Source: Polytrichum commune (Eukaryota > Streptophyta > Polytrichopsida > Polytrichales > Polytrichaceae). Taken from it: a DNA stretch of 60,000 nucleotides. The notes under the pieces are model-generated. The model ran no database searches, was not told the DNA's origin, and saw nothing but the letters and a program-made list of their open reading frames with translations. Position 1 is the first letter of the stretch, and the number at the start of each line of letters is the position of its first letter. The stretch lies in NCBI GenBank assembly GCA_950295325.1, contig OX485806.1, positions 6,140,001 to 6,200,000 on the forward strand, written 5' to 3'. This document shows, piece after piece, positions 1 through 12,410 of this stretch. Position numbers and translations under genes: made by a program.

Positions 1-182
1 CAATGAGCCGTCTTATTAGTTCTTAGAGTAATACTAGTGTTCACTTTAGGAGGACACTGAACCATTTGCACCCAAAAGTAGGCGTTCGCATACAGCTGGC
101 CTTTGAATAAGACCTGTTCTGTCTACCTTGTGCACAATGAATCTTATTAGTGCCATAACAGTCATAGACTTGCTTCTTGCAG
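1..182 (+). other. MSH3 intron, 3' part
   Basis: Sequence upstream of the first visible MSH3 exon. It ends in a T-rich tract and a TTGCAG acceptor just before 183, so it is the end of an intron whose 5' exon lies outside the window. No coding segment is visible. Confidence 0.7.
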
Positions 183-3100
183 GTGACACACCCACTACAG
201 GATCATGGACAAATAGCCGCACGATTAGATGCCGTGACTGAAATTGCAGAGTCCATGGGAAGTGTAGGAGTTGTTCAAGGAGACGGAACGTATCCCGGTA
301 GTGGGAAAGGTGGAGGTCACATTGGAGCACTTAGTCGGGGACGGGCTGATGCGGGAGGGAAGAGTGGCAGACAGGGCTTGCTTGCATCCCTTCTGATGTC
401 ACTCGGAAAGCTGCCTGATGTGCAACGTGGGATTACTCGTGTTTTTCTCCGCACCGCTACAGCTGCCGAGGTAAATACCTATAGCAGGCTAAACTACACT
501 ATATATGATTTAGTGTGGCCCACATAATTCAATATTGACCCACATTATCTTGCAATCACTGGGTGGCGACAACAGAGGGTGTCACATGACACTTGGTGCT
601 ACATGACAAGTCATGAAGACCACTCTAATTAACATGGCACACTAAATCAGATGTGTAGTGTAGTTGTTTACAGTGTTTATGGAATGAAGTCAACTGTTTT
701 TGGAATGAGCCGGGAATTGTTTGTGATGGCAGACTAAACATATGATTCAGTGTGGAATTACAATTGGTGTGCCATGTTAATTAGAGCGGTCTTCATGACT
801 TGTCATGTATCACAAAGTGTTATTGGACACACTCTCTAGTTGCCACCAAGTGATTGCAAGACAATGAATGTGGCTTGATGATGAATAGTGTGGGCCACAC
901 TAAATCAGATTTCTGGTGTAGTTGTTTGCTTGCTAATAAATGTATTGCTGAGTCATATCCTCTTTATTTACATGAACCTTTCCTTCTGAGAAGCCAGGTA
1001 GGTATCCAGTTACAGGCTGGAAAGAATGTCCAAATGCAGATGGGATTGATTATATAGATGGAAAACAACACATGTAGTGAAGTGTTCATTAAAAGTATGG
1101 GGTGGTTATAAATGGATCCCATACTCTACCTTTTCAGGGACGAGATGAAATCTTTCAATGTACTGGAAACCAAGAGCTTGTTCAGGTGATGATAGAGCAG
1201 GAAAGTCTTTTCATTTGACTCAAGAGTATGATAATCGAAAGATTGTGATGAAGGATGTCATCAAGATTATTTTTTTATTTTTTATTTTTTTCCAGTTTGT
1301 TTCTGTTATTCAAGGGCTTATAACGGCAGCTAACCAGCTCCGACGGCTACACCTACACAAGGAAGACAACGACATGGTTACCGAAGAAGATAGTCATTGT
1401 GTCGAGGGTGTGAGATCCATTCTCTTGAGACGTCTTCTAGCATCCGCCTCATCAGCAGCGATGTCCGAACATGCGGCCCATTTATTATCAGCCCTTAACA
1501 CTGATGCAGCAGCTTTTGGTGATAAATTAAACCTTTTCCATTGCAGAAATGGAACATTTCCTGAGGTTCACTCACATAACCCTCTTTGGTGCGGAATTTG
1601 CCATACCTATTAGAGTTATCCTCCAACTCAATATGACTTTTGGTCAGGAGTTGGTTGTTTTGCATACATTACCTTCCTTGTTTGGTAAGGTTTTGGTGCA
1701 TGCTTGGAGGTTTGAATGAAGGACGTTCTATATTAGTTCATTCTGGGTCAAACTCATTTTGACATCCCAAGAGGTTCTGAAACGAAGAAGTTTTGCATTA
1801 GTCAGGGGTATAGAGTAAGATTATTGACCTTTTGGCATCTATGCTTCTGAAATCATGATACTAAAAATCCAATCAATGTGTTTTTAGGTTGCACAATGTC
1901 GTCTTGCAATCAAGGCCATTGAGAAAAACCTTGAGGATATCCTCCCCACTTTGCGAAAGGTGCTACGGTCACCAAAGTTGGAATACTTGAGTGTGGCAGG
2001 GACAACACATTTGGTGGAGGTTAGTAATTAGTCTGTCTTAAACTCTCTCATTAGGGAGGAACATTAATTATTTATACTTGCAAAATATCTGGATCATGGA
2101 TCAATTGATATTTATTTCTTGTGGGTCACATATACATCACACATGCAATGTTGACCTTTTTCATTAACTCTATTGTCATAATGCAATGTACTTGTGTTGA
2201 GATGTCATCAACCCAAAAATGTATCACAGATTGATCTAATTCTGCAGCATTGGATGGTTTAATTGTTCAAACAGGTTCCTGTTGCACAAAAGGTGCCTGC
2301 AGACTGGATCAAAGTGAACAGCACAAAGAAATCAAATAGATTCCATCCTCCAAATGTATTGGAAGCATTAGATTCACTTGCACTTGCAAAAGAGGAGCTG
2401 AGCGCAGCTTGTGGTAGAGCCTGGGATACATTTTTAGCAGATTTTGCTTCACATTATACAGACTTTCGGGCATCTGTACAGGCTCTTGCTGCCCTTGATA
2501 GTCTTCACTCACTTGCCATAGTCTCTCGAAGTCAGGTACACTTCAAATCAAAGATAAATCATAAAATGTGATTTGCATGCCTAAGTTGGAGTAAATGTAC
2601 AAAAGAAAGCTGTGAAGAATGGGTACTAGAACTGGCAACACTAACATTGATCTCCACGAACACAATTTAGAAGTCCTTTTCTTCATCTTTATATAATAAA
2701 ACTCTCCATCAATGAAAATATTATCAGATTTGTTGAGTGGCTAAAAACACCAGTTGCATGAGATGGTGGAGAATATCAAGTTCTATCATGCAACCTGGTT
2801 ACTTCCTCATATAGTAAGCTTCATAATAAAGCTAAGTTTAGACCTTTTAGCACAAAATGTTGATTGTAAAACATTAGATCACATGTTTATCTGGGGAGAT
2901 AACCTTCTATGTGTCAGAAACTTGGGGTTAGGAGGTTTTTGAAAAAGTGAGTGACCACGTTTTGGTCACTTGGGTGTTGAGGGATTAATGGTGTAGGCAT
3001 CACTCAGAACCACAGAATTCAGAAATTGGGATGCATAAGTAGTGTTTGTGAGGAGTTACATAAGTAATTACACATAGCTGAATTCATGGCACATATCAGG

Positions 3101-6100
3101 CAGTTGAGTACGAATGTGAAGCTTTTTGTTTTAGTGTCATATTGTTCTATTAATGTCATGCATCATGTTGGTATATCTCTTGTAGATTTCTAGTGCAGAA
3201 TTTTGACATTATGATACTTTGTCTGTGCAGGGATACACACGTCCAGAGTTTGTTGATAAGTCAGAGCCTTCTCAGTTGATAATTAAGGCTGGCAGGCATC
3301 CGGTAAGCTACACTTCATAGAGCATATTCTTGACATGTCACATCCCATGTGCCTTCAATTTAATTTGGGTAGGGTTTTTTAAAAATGCATTCAGTTACAA
3401 ATGCATCGGGAACCTTCTAGAAGCAAGCTGATATGTGCTTCTACTGCCTAATGGACATACTTAGATGTCCAGTTCCAATCACAGTAGTCTTTGCAGGTGC
3501 AGGGTTCTTCTGTAACCTGTCCAGTTTTTGTCAGCTTCTAATACAATACTTTTCAGGTTCTGGAGTCAACTTTGCAAGATGGATTCGTGCCAAATGATAC
3601 AAATTTACATACAGAAATGGAACGATGTCAAATCATCACTGGTCCAAATATGGGTGGGAAGAGTTGTTATATTCGGCAAGTTGCACTGATCGCTATCATG
3701 GCCCAGGTACATTAACACATGTAATGTATTTGTATGAATCATTCAGAACTTTAAGATGCAAACATAATTTGACTATGATTTTATTATGTTGTTATTGTCC
3801 AGTGATAGTCTTTCTCAGTAAACCTCGAAGCCTTGAGAGTTTACCTCAGAATAACTTCATTAATATTTCAACTGAAAACAATCATACTGCTGAAGTGGGA
3901 TCTCTAGATGGTGGCTGAAATTGCCTTAACCCATCTTTGGGATATACTGGGAGGGGTACAGTATCAATACACTCTAACAGCCCTAATATCACGCAGTGGC
4001 AATCAAAGTGCACGTGATATTGAGGTCTGTAGTGTTAACATGGATGTGTGATAATAGAGAATTAGTGTAGCTTGTGACATTATAGAATAACACAAAGCTC
4101 AACATTGCAATAATGAGAATGATGACAATGTGATGCTTGCGAGTGTGTGGTTTGAAATCTTTGGTGGATTATTTTAATGTTAAAACCCATGATTTATGGG
4201 AAGGAAATATGACAACGAGAGAGATTTTAACTGAGCACATCCATTCCCTAGGGTTTCAGGATATAAGAGAGGGAGTGATAGTACGGAGTTTAAGGTGTAT
4301 ATCATCCAATGTTCTACTCAAATCAGAAGTAGATACTCTAGAACTTCACTATTAAAGTCTTTTAACAATGAAATCAAATTGATTTTAGAGTCTAGGAAGT
4401 CAAAAGGCTTATGGGACTAAAAATGCATCAAGATGGTGTCAACAAGGCTAAGTCACTAGATTAATGGAGTGCAATAGCTACTGTGAGATAGAGACTAATA
4501 TCAACTTGATGGTCCAATAGGAAGAATGCTTGAGCCTGCCTAGTACTACATTATGAAATAAGGAAGGAAACCCATGGATGGGATAACAACAATGGAAACG
4601 ACAACAGGTTGCCAGCTTGTACAACAGTAAAGAACCTATTTACTGAAAAGTTGATTCAAAATTTTTGATTATATTTAAACATATAATTATAGTGGATGCA
4701 TAGATGATTAAAATGGTTTTAAAAGAATTTTTTTATTCTTATTCTTATTTCTTTAGCTTGGCGGAATAGCTAATAAGACACCCTCAATTCCTAATCTCCA
4801 ATGAGAATCCGCCAATAAAGAAATTATTGTGCACCATTCTACTTGTTCTATTGCTTTATTAGCAGCAAATAAAGTAAGATAAAATAAATAATATTTACTA
4901 CACTTAAAACAATCCACTTTGTTTCTATTAATGGTCTACCAAAGGTATTGCTGAAATCTGCACAGTTTGCTGATTAATTTGCTTGCATGTCCAGGTCGGT
5001 TCTTATGTCCCTGCCACCTCAGCCAAATTACATGTGGTTGATGCTGTATTTACAAGAATGGGAGCTTCAGACAGCATCCAAAAGGGCTCCAGTACTTTCT
5101 TCGAGGAGCTCAGCGAAGCATCAGCAATTTTACGGCGGGCATCATCCCGATCACTTGTGATTATTGATGAGCTTGGTCGAGGCACGAGCACACATGATGG
5201 TGTTGCAATAGCGTATGCAACCCTCCAACACCTTTTGAAAGAAACAAGGTATGGGATCTCTTTTCTTTTTTTCTCGCTTCCAAAATCATTTTTGCGTCTA
5301 GAGGTAATTTGATATCATCGTTTAGATTGTCACATGCTTTTGAAGGTCAATGTTTTCTAAGGGCACTTTACACTAGAGCTTGAGGGCCTGTGATTATTGA
5401 AATCTAAAATCTCATTGGTGGAAAATGCCAAGACTGTCCCACTTTGCTTTACATTAGAGCTTGAGGGCCTAAGTGGCCAAGCAGTTTCAAACAGATGAAA
5501 ACCTGCATAGAGTCCTACATAGCATGCAATGGATAATGGTTCATGGCCTACTGGATTTTGCTTCAAACCCACCTCAAAGAGGACTAACAAAAAACTAGGA
5601 GACCATGACGCTTCAAAATCTCACAACCTTTGGTTTATTAATATTTATTGTGTATAAGAGTCCATATGAATAGGATGGTAATGAAATAGCATTGCGTTGA
5701 GAGCCTGGTCGAAAATGTCTTTACACTACACTTGAAGGCCTGTGACCGTATCAAATTCAATATCAAATTCAAATTTTCATGGTGCATTCAGATGTTCACT
5801 TGGTTAGAAATGGACGTGCATCAACCGCTGGATGCAAGGTCTCTAATGGATGTGCATTCCAGGTGTCTCACGCTATTTGTGACACATTATCCAAGGATAG
5901 CTGAGCTCCAAAGCAAATATCCAGGCGAGATTGGCCCATATTTTGTTTCATATTTGGCCGAAGACCCTTCAGCTAAAATCTCTAAACTCAAACCGTCAGC
6001 ATTGGATCCTCATGCTGAGGAGGCAACACAGAGAATCACATTTCTTTACAAGCTTGTTCCTGGAGTTGCAAGCAGAAGCTTTGGGCTGCATGTTGCTCGT

Positions 6101-6981
6101 CTTGCTCAGGTCTTAATTCCACCGATTTTACATCACATTAAAAATCAAAGATTTCCTTTTCATTCAATTACATCTATCCACAACATTGACTCAATGCCTA
6201 CTAAACAGAGACGAAATTTTAATCTTTTGTTTCTATATTTGATAGTTGCAAGATCTAGAAGGATGAAAATGAGTTAGAGTCATTAACTAAATGTTGAACC
6301 ATTAGCACTGCACAGATATTAAACTCTGAAGGGGTATGTAAGAATACTGACGCAACATTGAATGCTGGCCACAAGTATATTTTGAGATATATCTTTCTCT
6401 GGCATGTTTACATTGATGCGGATTTGGTCCCTTTTCTCACAGTATTTCACTAGGGACTTAAAGTGGACATTTTAAAAACTTGTTTTTCAGTCCGGGGGAA
6501 AATAGATGTCAATACATGATCTTGTATGGTTCTAATTAGAAGGAAATTCAATCTAAGCATTCCGACTCAAAACACATACCTGATTTGATGATGATGTGGC
6601 ACCCAGCTTCCCGAAGCTTGTGTGCTGCAAGCAGCAACTATGGCAACAAAGCTCGAGAACGAGGTTCGTGCACGGACTCGAGCCAAGATATTACACCTTC
6701 AATGTGAAAGTTTGTCTCAATACAGTGGATGTGATGGAGACAATATTTATGAAAATACCCAAGAAACAGAAGGGAAGAGGTTGATCATGTCAAAGAGGGC
6801 ATGTAGTGAAGGAGTTGGCAACCTGTTGGATCGTGAATGCAAAGACAGCTTCAGTGGGAGCGAAGTGGATGAGCTGGCAACAATTTTGTCTTTAATTGGG
6901 AAGGCAAGTGACAATGGTAGTGAGGATGATGCACATTTGGCTTTGAAGGAAGCGCAAGCTCGGGCTAAGGCACTTTTGTAA
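183..6981 (+). CDS. MSH3: DNA mismatch repair protein MSH3, C-terminal part (partial, 5' end outside window)
   Basis: MutS homologue that pairs with MSH2 (MutS-beta) to recognise insertion/deletion loops in nuclear mismatch repair. Nine exons are seen: 183-470, 1296-1565, 1888-2019, 2275-2535, 3231-3302, 3557-3706, 4995-5248, 5863-6109 and 6607-6981. All internal borders are GT/AG and the exons sum to 2049 nt (682 codons plus stop TAA). The first four exons give the core/lever/clamp region ([27 protein letters not shown]). The ATPase follows: Walker [11 protein letters not shown] at about 3641-3664, the MutS signature and Walker B ([15 protein letters not shown], Asp-Glu at 5166-5171), and the conserved histidine in FVTHYP in exon 8. 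The wording GRHPVLE, FVPNDT and [14 protein letters not shown] is typical of MSH3 rather than MSH2 or MSH6. The last exon is a poorly conserved tail of about 125 residues with acidic patches, as in other plant MSH3 proteins. No break is seen in the visible part. Confidence 0.95.
491..925. mobile_element. Foldback (long inverted repeat) element in an MSH3 intron
   Basis: The left arm (about 491-660) reads in reverse complement as the right arm (about 744-925). Matching blocks include TTTAGTGTGGCCCACA, CTTGCAATCAC and ATGACAAGTCATGAAGAC. The outer ends share AACTACAC and its complement GTAGTT. A second copy of the end-type sequence (CACTAAATCAGAT then GTAGTTGTTT) sits internally at about 640-668, so two related elements may be nested or a smaller element may have been duplicated. 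It lies wholly inside the intron 471-1295. No transposase reading frame is present, so this is a non-autonomous foldback or MITE. The class is unassigned because no clear target duplication was found. Confidence 0.75.
4380..4570 (+). repeat. Dispersed repeat family G, copy 1 (in MSH3 intron)
   Basis: About 190 bp that recurs in the same orientation at about 27146-27345 and 43208-43350. Shared blocks are AGGCTTATGGGAC, ACATCAAGATGG, CAACTTGATGGTCCAA and GCCTAGTA. No inverted ends or reading frame were found, so the class (SINE, solo fragment or other) is unknown. Here it lies in the 1.29-kb intron between the Walker A and Walker B exons. Confidence 0.6.
4748..4873. repeat. Small inverted repeats in MSH3 intron
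   Basis: TTTCTTTAGCTTGGCGGA near 4749-4766 pairs with TCCGCCAATAAAGAAA near 4808-4823. A second small hairpin, CTTTATT...AATAAAG, lies at about 4853-4873. Their origin is unknown; they may be remnants of a short hairpin element. Confidence 0.45.
5366..5741 (+). repeat. Three direct copies of a 23-24-bp motif in MSH3 intron
   Basis: The motif CTTTACAYTAGAGCTTGAGG followed by GCCT occurs at 5366-5389 and 5447-5470, and a diverged copy lies at 5719-5741. All three are in the intron 5249-5862 just before the FVTHYP exon. The first two are 81 bp apart. No function is evident. Confidence 0.6.
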
Positions 6982-7427
6982 TATTTCCTTCTAAAGGTAA
7001 TTGGAAATCCTGCCAGGTTGTGGATGGTAGTAGGATTTGAGAACAATTTGATTCTTGAATGCGTACATCTTGAATGCACGTGGCACTTTGTTGCAGATTC
7101 TGAGCTAGTAGTTTGATTATTTTAATTTATTATCTGCACTTTGTCACATATTCGATCTGGGCCTGACTCGAGGAATGTGTTTGGGGCTGAAGTTACAGAC
7201 TATGCAGGATGAGCATTCATGATCGTTCATTTACAGGATATCTTTCTTGTTAGCTAACAGGTCAATTAAGAAAGCTTTGCAAATTGAAGTCATTATTTAG
7301 ATCCTTCTGTCCCATTTGTGAAAGTTTTAAAGGCTCTAAAATTATGGATTCTGGAAAATGTGCACCAAGTGGATGACAAAGTATGTCTTCTGATTATGAC
7401 AGAATTTCATTAATTTACTGTGACTTA
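6982..7427. other. MSH3 3' flank / probable 3' UTR
   Basis: AT-rich sequence directly after the MSH3 stop codon. It has no reading frame of note and is probably 3' UTR followed by spacer. The right edge is the target site of a miniature element starting at 7428. Confidence 0.5.
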
Positions 7428-7934
7428 TGCCCCCCTCCCCACCTGACTTTAGCTAAGCCTGTTGGTTCTAAAAACATGGCCTTCACACCATTGACATTAT
7501 CTAGTGCCGAGCCTAATTGGCAAATGATGTGGCATGGATTAAAAGTGGAGGTTTTTAAGCCTCAAGCACCGACCCTCCCATTGGTACCTAGACTTGAGGC
7601 AAGAATGTAGGAGCTTTAAAAGTGTCATCTCCCGCCCTTGTGATTAGTTGCTTTTAGTCTTAGCTATGAGGGCACGAGGAGCTCCATTAACAAAAACCGA
7701 TCGTAAGATAAATGAGTAGTAAGGCATTTGGGAATGGGACAAAAATTATCCAACACTCATTGTTTGATAGATAAAACCATGAACATGTATGAAAGCTACT
7801 TAACTAAAACCTACTCGACAATCTCTGGAGCAAGTTCTTGTAGGTGCATTGGGATAGTCAAATGCCTCCGCTATAACCGAGGGAGCTTTAGGGAAAGCTT
7901 TGGTTATTTGGAAAAGTCAAGTGGGGAGGGGGCA
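7428..7934 (+). mobile_element. Tourist/PIF-Harbinger-like MITE, family A, copy 1
   Basis: A 507-bp element with terminal inverted repeats. The left end is TGCCCCCCTCCCCACCTGAC and the right end reads in complement TGCCCCCTCCCCACTTGAC. It is flanked by the 3-bp duplication TTA (7425-7427 and 7935-7937), which fits the TWA preference of PIF/Harbinger elements. A second full-length copy in the same orientation is at 38464-38984 and aligns along its whole length. No transposase is encoded, so it is non-autonomous. The boundaries are supported by two independent copies with matching ends and TWA duplications. Confidence 0.85.
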
Positions 7935-8820
7935 TTACTCTTTGGAGAAATGTGTATTGTAACTTTGTCCTACAAGTTTCAGTGCTTTTGGACGTAAGCA
8001 CATAAATGTAGCATGCACATCATAAATCATATGTAGAAAATAGGAGAACCCTAGCTGGTAAGAAATTGATGGTCTTGGTAGAGGTATGGTACCATGTACC
8101 TCCATATAGTAAGCCACGGTAAATATGCAAATGCACATGTTGCTTGTTCTTTGAGGGAGCTACAATACAGCCAAAAGTGTGGCCCTATGGGGGGCGCTTC
8201 CAACTTCACATAAATTTTGGCCATTGGATTGTTTCGGGAATCGATTCATCTGGGTAGTGATTGTGAATAAAGAAGAGTGTTGTTTCAAGTTTTAGATTTG
8301 GAGTTGAGATGTACAAGTCATAAGAGGGAAAAGTTAAGATTGTCTTTTTCTTTCAACGAGTACTTGTGCCCTTTCAGGTGTGTCAATTATTGAGCCTAAA
8401 ATGATGCCTTTATTTTGTGCATATAGACCAATCTCATTGTAACACGTGTCTTTTTGGTGTATGTTCTCAAAAACAAGCCTTTCCATATACCATGTGTCTA
8501 ATATCTTAGGTGTGTAGGCAAGCTATACATTCTAAAATGTGAAACAATGATCACATGCGTAATCATGCAACCGTCATTCAAAAAACGGTCAATTATAGAC
8601 AGTGGCATGTTGAGTGGATAGTGCAAGGATGGCACATGACATCAATTCATACGTACTTGTGCCACAAGTTGGGATGGGATGAGCCAATACTATCTAGTCA
8701 ATATACACTCAAATGATGCCAATGCCTACAATTTGAAAGAGCTTCAAAACAGGTATCCTCACTAACTTGTATTGCACAATACCACAATCATTGGTAAACA
8801 AGTTTCATTTATATTGTAGG

Positions 8821-8953
8821 ATGTTGTTTGGTTCAACACAAGATAATTATTATGAAGAATTATACCACGTGTCGTATCCACATTGGTCAATACCTAACTC
8901 AATTGAATGTATAAATTAGCTTTCAAAACTCAAAGTGTTGAACCAAACAACAC
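8821..8953. mobile_element. Short MITE-like inverted-repeat element
   Basis: About 133 bp whose ends are complementary: TGTTGTTTGGTTCAACAC at the left and its complement GTGTTGAACCAAACAACA at the right. The inside is AT-rich. The GTTTGGTT wording resembles Tourist-type ends, but no target duplication could be fixed, so the class is only suggested. Confidence 0.6.
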
Positions 8954-10545
8954 TTTGGTATTCCAACTTGAAACCAAGCATATAAGGTGGGCATGCTTGT
9001 CTCATACACTTCCGAACCTTGGGTGTCATCCATAGTTCAAAAACTTATGAATAGCTTTATTTTCCCGTTAGTTAGCAATTCAGTTTTGTATAACATTAGT
9101 GAACACATACCCTCAGTCGGGAGGCCACATAATCCTAGGATTATAATCATAATATCTTGCAAATTTTTGCATTCTGCATTATAGTATCAGCTTGATGATG
9201 AAGAAAGACCCTTTACTTTGTTGAGTAATGTTGTGTGAGCTTGTTGATATCACATTGATTGGACTTTGTGTAATTGTGTAGAAATCGTCAAAGGATAGAT
9301 CCATTTTGTTCTTCCTTAGTCATATTGGGGTTCCCAAAAGAATTAGTGTCAAAAATGTTCCAAATTGTTGACTTTGCTTCATTAACCAAATGAGCTACAT
9401 GTTTGTCCTCTATGACCACATGGCTTAGTTATGCCATTCAAGGTGCAAATATGAATGTTGACATTGGAGGATTGTTTAAATTTGACCCGTTGACCTTAGT
9501 CTCAAAGACGTAAGATAAGTATACCCAAAAGAAACTATGAATCTAAAACCAACACTTATGTATGTACCACGACCATACATTTGAGGGGTTCAAATATATG
9601 ACAATGGTACGTATTCTTGATTTTGGGTATACCTATTTTAGGCCACCATGTACAATTATAAAGGACATGGTACATATTCAAAGATCTTCGAAGACTTTTC
9701 TTAATGTCGTGGATGGAGATTATAGAATCATCCATCATTTGTAATAGGCTAGAGAAAGCTAATATATAGCAAACAATTGGTGATGGTGGTGATGGCAGTG
9801 GTTGTCTTCTCATTGTTCCCCATCATTTTGGAAGAGTGGAGGGACCACATTATTATGATATGTCATATGTATGGGTACAAAGGATCAAGATAGCACATGT
9901 TCATATTAATAATGTACAATCAAAATATACTTGGTTTATATTTGAAGATTTTACCACATTATTGGATGGCAAAATTTGTCATCCATATCATACACTTTTT
10001 GGTAATACATCCATATTTACAAGGGAAAATATTGAAAAGTTGTACACATCTTCAGCCAAAAAGTACACTAATCATTTGGTTGAAACACTATTCATTTTTA
10101 TAATCTGGTTGTATACCAATAGCCATTTAAAAGGTAGAAAATAAAAAATAAAAACTGTAATTTATTGAGCAAGTCATGATCTCGTTATGAAAAAGAAAAA
10201 CACTTAAAGTTATGGAATAGATTATGTGCAACATGGTACAATAGTTTTGATGATGGATAGCAAGTTCTCATCACGTCCAAGTGAAAAGCGTGTTTGATAT
10301 AAGGTTAGTCACCTTAAACGTCACTTAGATTTCAAAGAATTGTGACTTGATAGCTTAAATACATGAACTTTACACATGAGTGGTCACAAGTTGCAAAGTG
10401 TTGGATCCCATCATCAATGCCCTTGGAACATATACACTACCCTTATCCTAAGATGCCCGAATTGATTGTGAGTGCTATCCAACTCACAACCACCAATTGC
10501 CGCAAGTGTCTCACTAGAAATTAAAACTTTGAAGTCTAGTTGTTA

Positions 10546-10559
10546 GGGGGGGGGGGGGG
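10546..10559. repeat. Homopolymer tract (14 G)
   Basis: An uninterrupted run of 14 G in otherwise AT-rich spacer. It is one of several long G or C tracts in this window. Confidence 0.9.
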
Positions 10560-10684
10560 AAACATAAATAAGAAAGCCACAAGATGGCCTAGACCTTAGG
10601 TTACATAAAAATTGGTCAAAGGTCACTAAAACGTTAGAGTCCCGCCAAACCAACATCACACACCGTACATGACTTACATAAGTA

Positions 10685-11022
10685 CTACACCAGTTATAGT
10701 ATTTAGTGTCACTTATCCTATTATGAGACCTATTTTAGGTTACAATAGTGGTCACAAAGTTGATCATTAGTGTAACCACATGACATTTGTCATTTGCACA
10801 TTCAATAACATCTTCTTGTGACACAAAATCTATCATCTAAAGCACCCCAACGTGGTACGCTAAATGTTGTAATGTAGATAATGTTGCACTTCAAGAAGTT
10901 ATGTCGTGATAAATAATGTCATGTTCATTTACTAGTGGATGTGACACTACCAAACTTTTAGGCATCTAGTTTAGGCCCTTCGCAATTAATGTACATGACA
11001 CTAAATAATATAAACGGTGTAT
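10685..11022 (-). mobile_element. MITE family D, copy 1 (reverse orientation)
   Basis: The left end CTACACCAGTTATAGTATTT and right end AAACGGTGTAT form terminal inverted repeats with flanking TTTAGTGTCA blocks. The right half read in complement (GCGAAGGGCCTAAAC, TAGATGCCT) matches the left half of the copies at 29562, 44971 and 55505, so this copy is reversed and internally shortened (about 338 bp). No coding capacity. Confidence 0.75.
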
Positions 11023-11168
11023 ATCCTTAGCATGCTCTACTTTTACAATCAGTATTAATACATTCAATAATGCCACGTGTCATTCCTACAATGGAGATCA
11101 TGTGAATCCCACGTGTAGACTACATTCTAGCACTACCTAGCAAAGATGAAAAAAGAACCCCCATCTAA

Positions 11169-11400
11169 GGTGCTTAAGGTAGATGGGTTTTAAGTGGCTT
11201 AGTTTCTTAATCGGACCCCTATATTTCATGGGTAGGTGGTTCGGTGACGATCAAAGAGCAAACATCACAAAGACACATGTTTAAAAGAGACATGACTATG
11301 TCTCCAGAAATTAGTAACTACTCTACCCTCAATAATGAACTCAATTGGAAGGACCTACATATCCAGTTAAGAAATCAACAAACATGCAGGTCTGATAATC
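11169..11400 (+). repeat. Dispersed repeat family F, copy 1
   Basis: About 230 bp containing GGTAGATGGGTTTTAAGTGG and ending near AGAAATCAACAAAC. It matches, in reverse complement, 21600-21815 (TTGTTGATTTCTTAACTATA ... CCACTTAAGACCCATCTACC). Shorter related stretches occur at 28890-29200 and 43480-43740 (plus) and at 28100-28420 and 37316-37560 (minus). No reading frame. Confidence 0.65.
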
Positions 11401-11900
11401 ATAACTAAATAAGGGAGATCCAATTTTCAACCCCAACAGTATCTCTCGAGTCGTCCTTGGAAATACGGGTCTCCTGTGACTTGTTTTCCCAGATGCTTTT
11501 CCACGCGCAGGCACTTTCAGGGCATTCTTGATTCATTCGCAAATCCAGTATTACCTCGCGTGACTTGCTGATGGCAAGTAGCATGCAAAGGTTAGATGTT
11601 AGAAGGATCTTGGTTTTCATAGATGTTTCATTGTAGATTTGCCAATGCAACACGAGTTTTGTTGTGTGAATCTAATCGGTAGAAGTCGGAGAACATGAAA
11701 AACAAATAAAATAGCACCCACATACCTTACTCCGAGATGCCCGTATTGAACGGTATTGTTACCCGAGCCCCCAAGGAATCGCCAAGTGTCCCACAACTTT
11801 GAAGGTCATCTAATCCTAGCCACCCAATCCTATGGGTCAAAACATGGAGGGCCTAGTAGTCTATTCTAGGTATGTATGCCCACATAGAGTAGGGAGCCGA
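11401..11900. other. Spacer upstream of the SERRATE gene
   Basis: No gene is recognised. An open frame on the minus strand at 11405-11653 is unlike any family I know and has no supporting context. The region grades into the likely promoter of the SERRATE gene. Confidence 0.4.
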
Positions 11901-11902
11901 GA

Positions 11903-11950
11903 TTAGGGTTTGGAGATCCCATCTTCTCTCTTTTTTCTTTTCTTCCCTTT
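11903..11950 (+). promoter_or_regulatory. Telo-box and pyrimidine tract, probable SERRATE promoter/leader
   Basis: TTAGGGTTT at 11903-11911 is the complement of the plant telo-box AAACCCTAA, a motif known from promoters of genes active in dividing cells. It is followed by a C/T-only tract at about 11921-11950, as is common around plant transcription starts and leaders. The assignment to the gene starting at 12783 is by position only; a leader of about 800 nt or a leader intron would be needed. Confidence 0.4.
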
Positions 11951-12407
11951 GCATTTCGCGAGTCGCGACCTCACCATCGTGTCTCCGTTCGCGCCCCGTT
12001 CGTGGCCAACAATGTGATGCACTTTTGTTAGAATTTTGTGTTCCGTAGTGTTAGGACTACGGTCGTCACCGCAGCCGTCGAAAATTTCTATTTCCGGGGA
12101 GGTTTTGAAGTGTTTTGAAGGTTGTTTTCGCGCTCTTCTTGAAGTGTCCCCGTAACCTAGAGATTCTTGCGGAATGCCAACAGCTTAGGGGAGTGGCGAT
12201 GGAATGAGTTAGTGAGAGAGGAGTTGTAGGATTAGTTGGAGAGATGGTGCTGTGTGAGAGTGTGTGCAGAGAGTTGCCGTGAGTGGTTGTGGTTTGGGGT
12301 ACTTTCCCGCCAATGAGAGGGTGAGGCAACTGAACTTGTCAAAGCTCGAATGCTTGTCTCCAGTGGGTAGTCTAGGCGTGTACAGTCTTTTTTTCTTTTC
12401 TTTTCTT

Positions 12408-12410
<3 letters not shown>

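Larger units (their letters stand above)
7938..10684. other. Gene-poor spacer
   Basis: AT-rich sequence without a convincing gene on either strand. Short open frames near 9562-9813 and 9836-10144 overlap on both strands, lack homology I recognise and look like chance. Apart from the inverted-repeat element at 8821-8953 and a G tract at 10546-10559, I see nothing definable. Confidence 0.5.

Noticed and set aside
6747-7079. Antisense open frame over the last MSH3 exon
   Set aside because: It is a shadow of the MSH3 coding strand; the family match and codon continuity are on the plus strand.
9556-9813. Overlapping frames on both strands with similar wording
   Set aside because: A weak palindromic tendency (ATGTACCA / TGGTACAT) explains the likeness; no clear element edges or homology.
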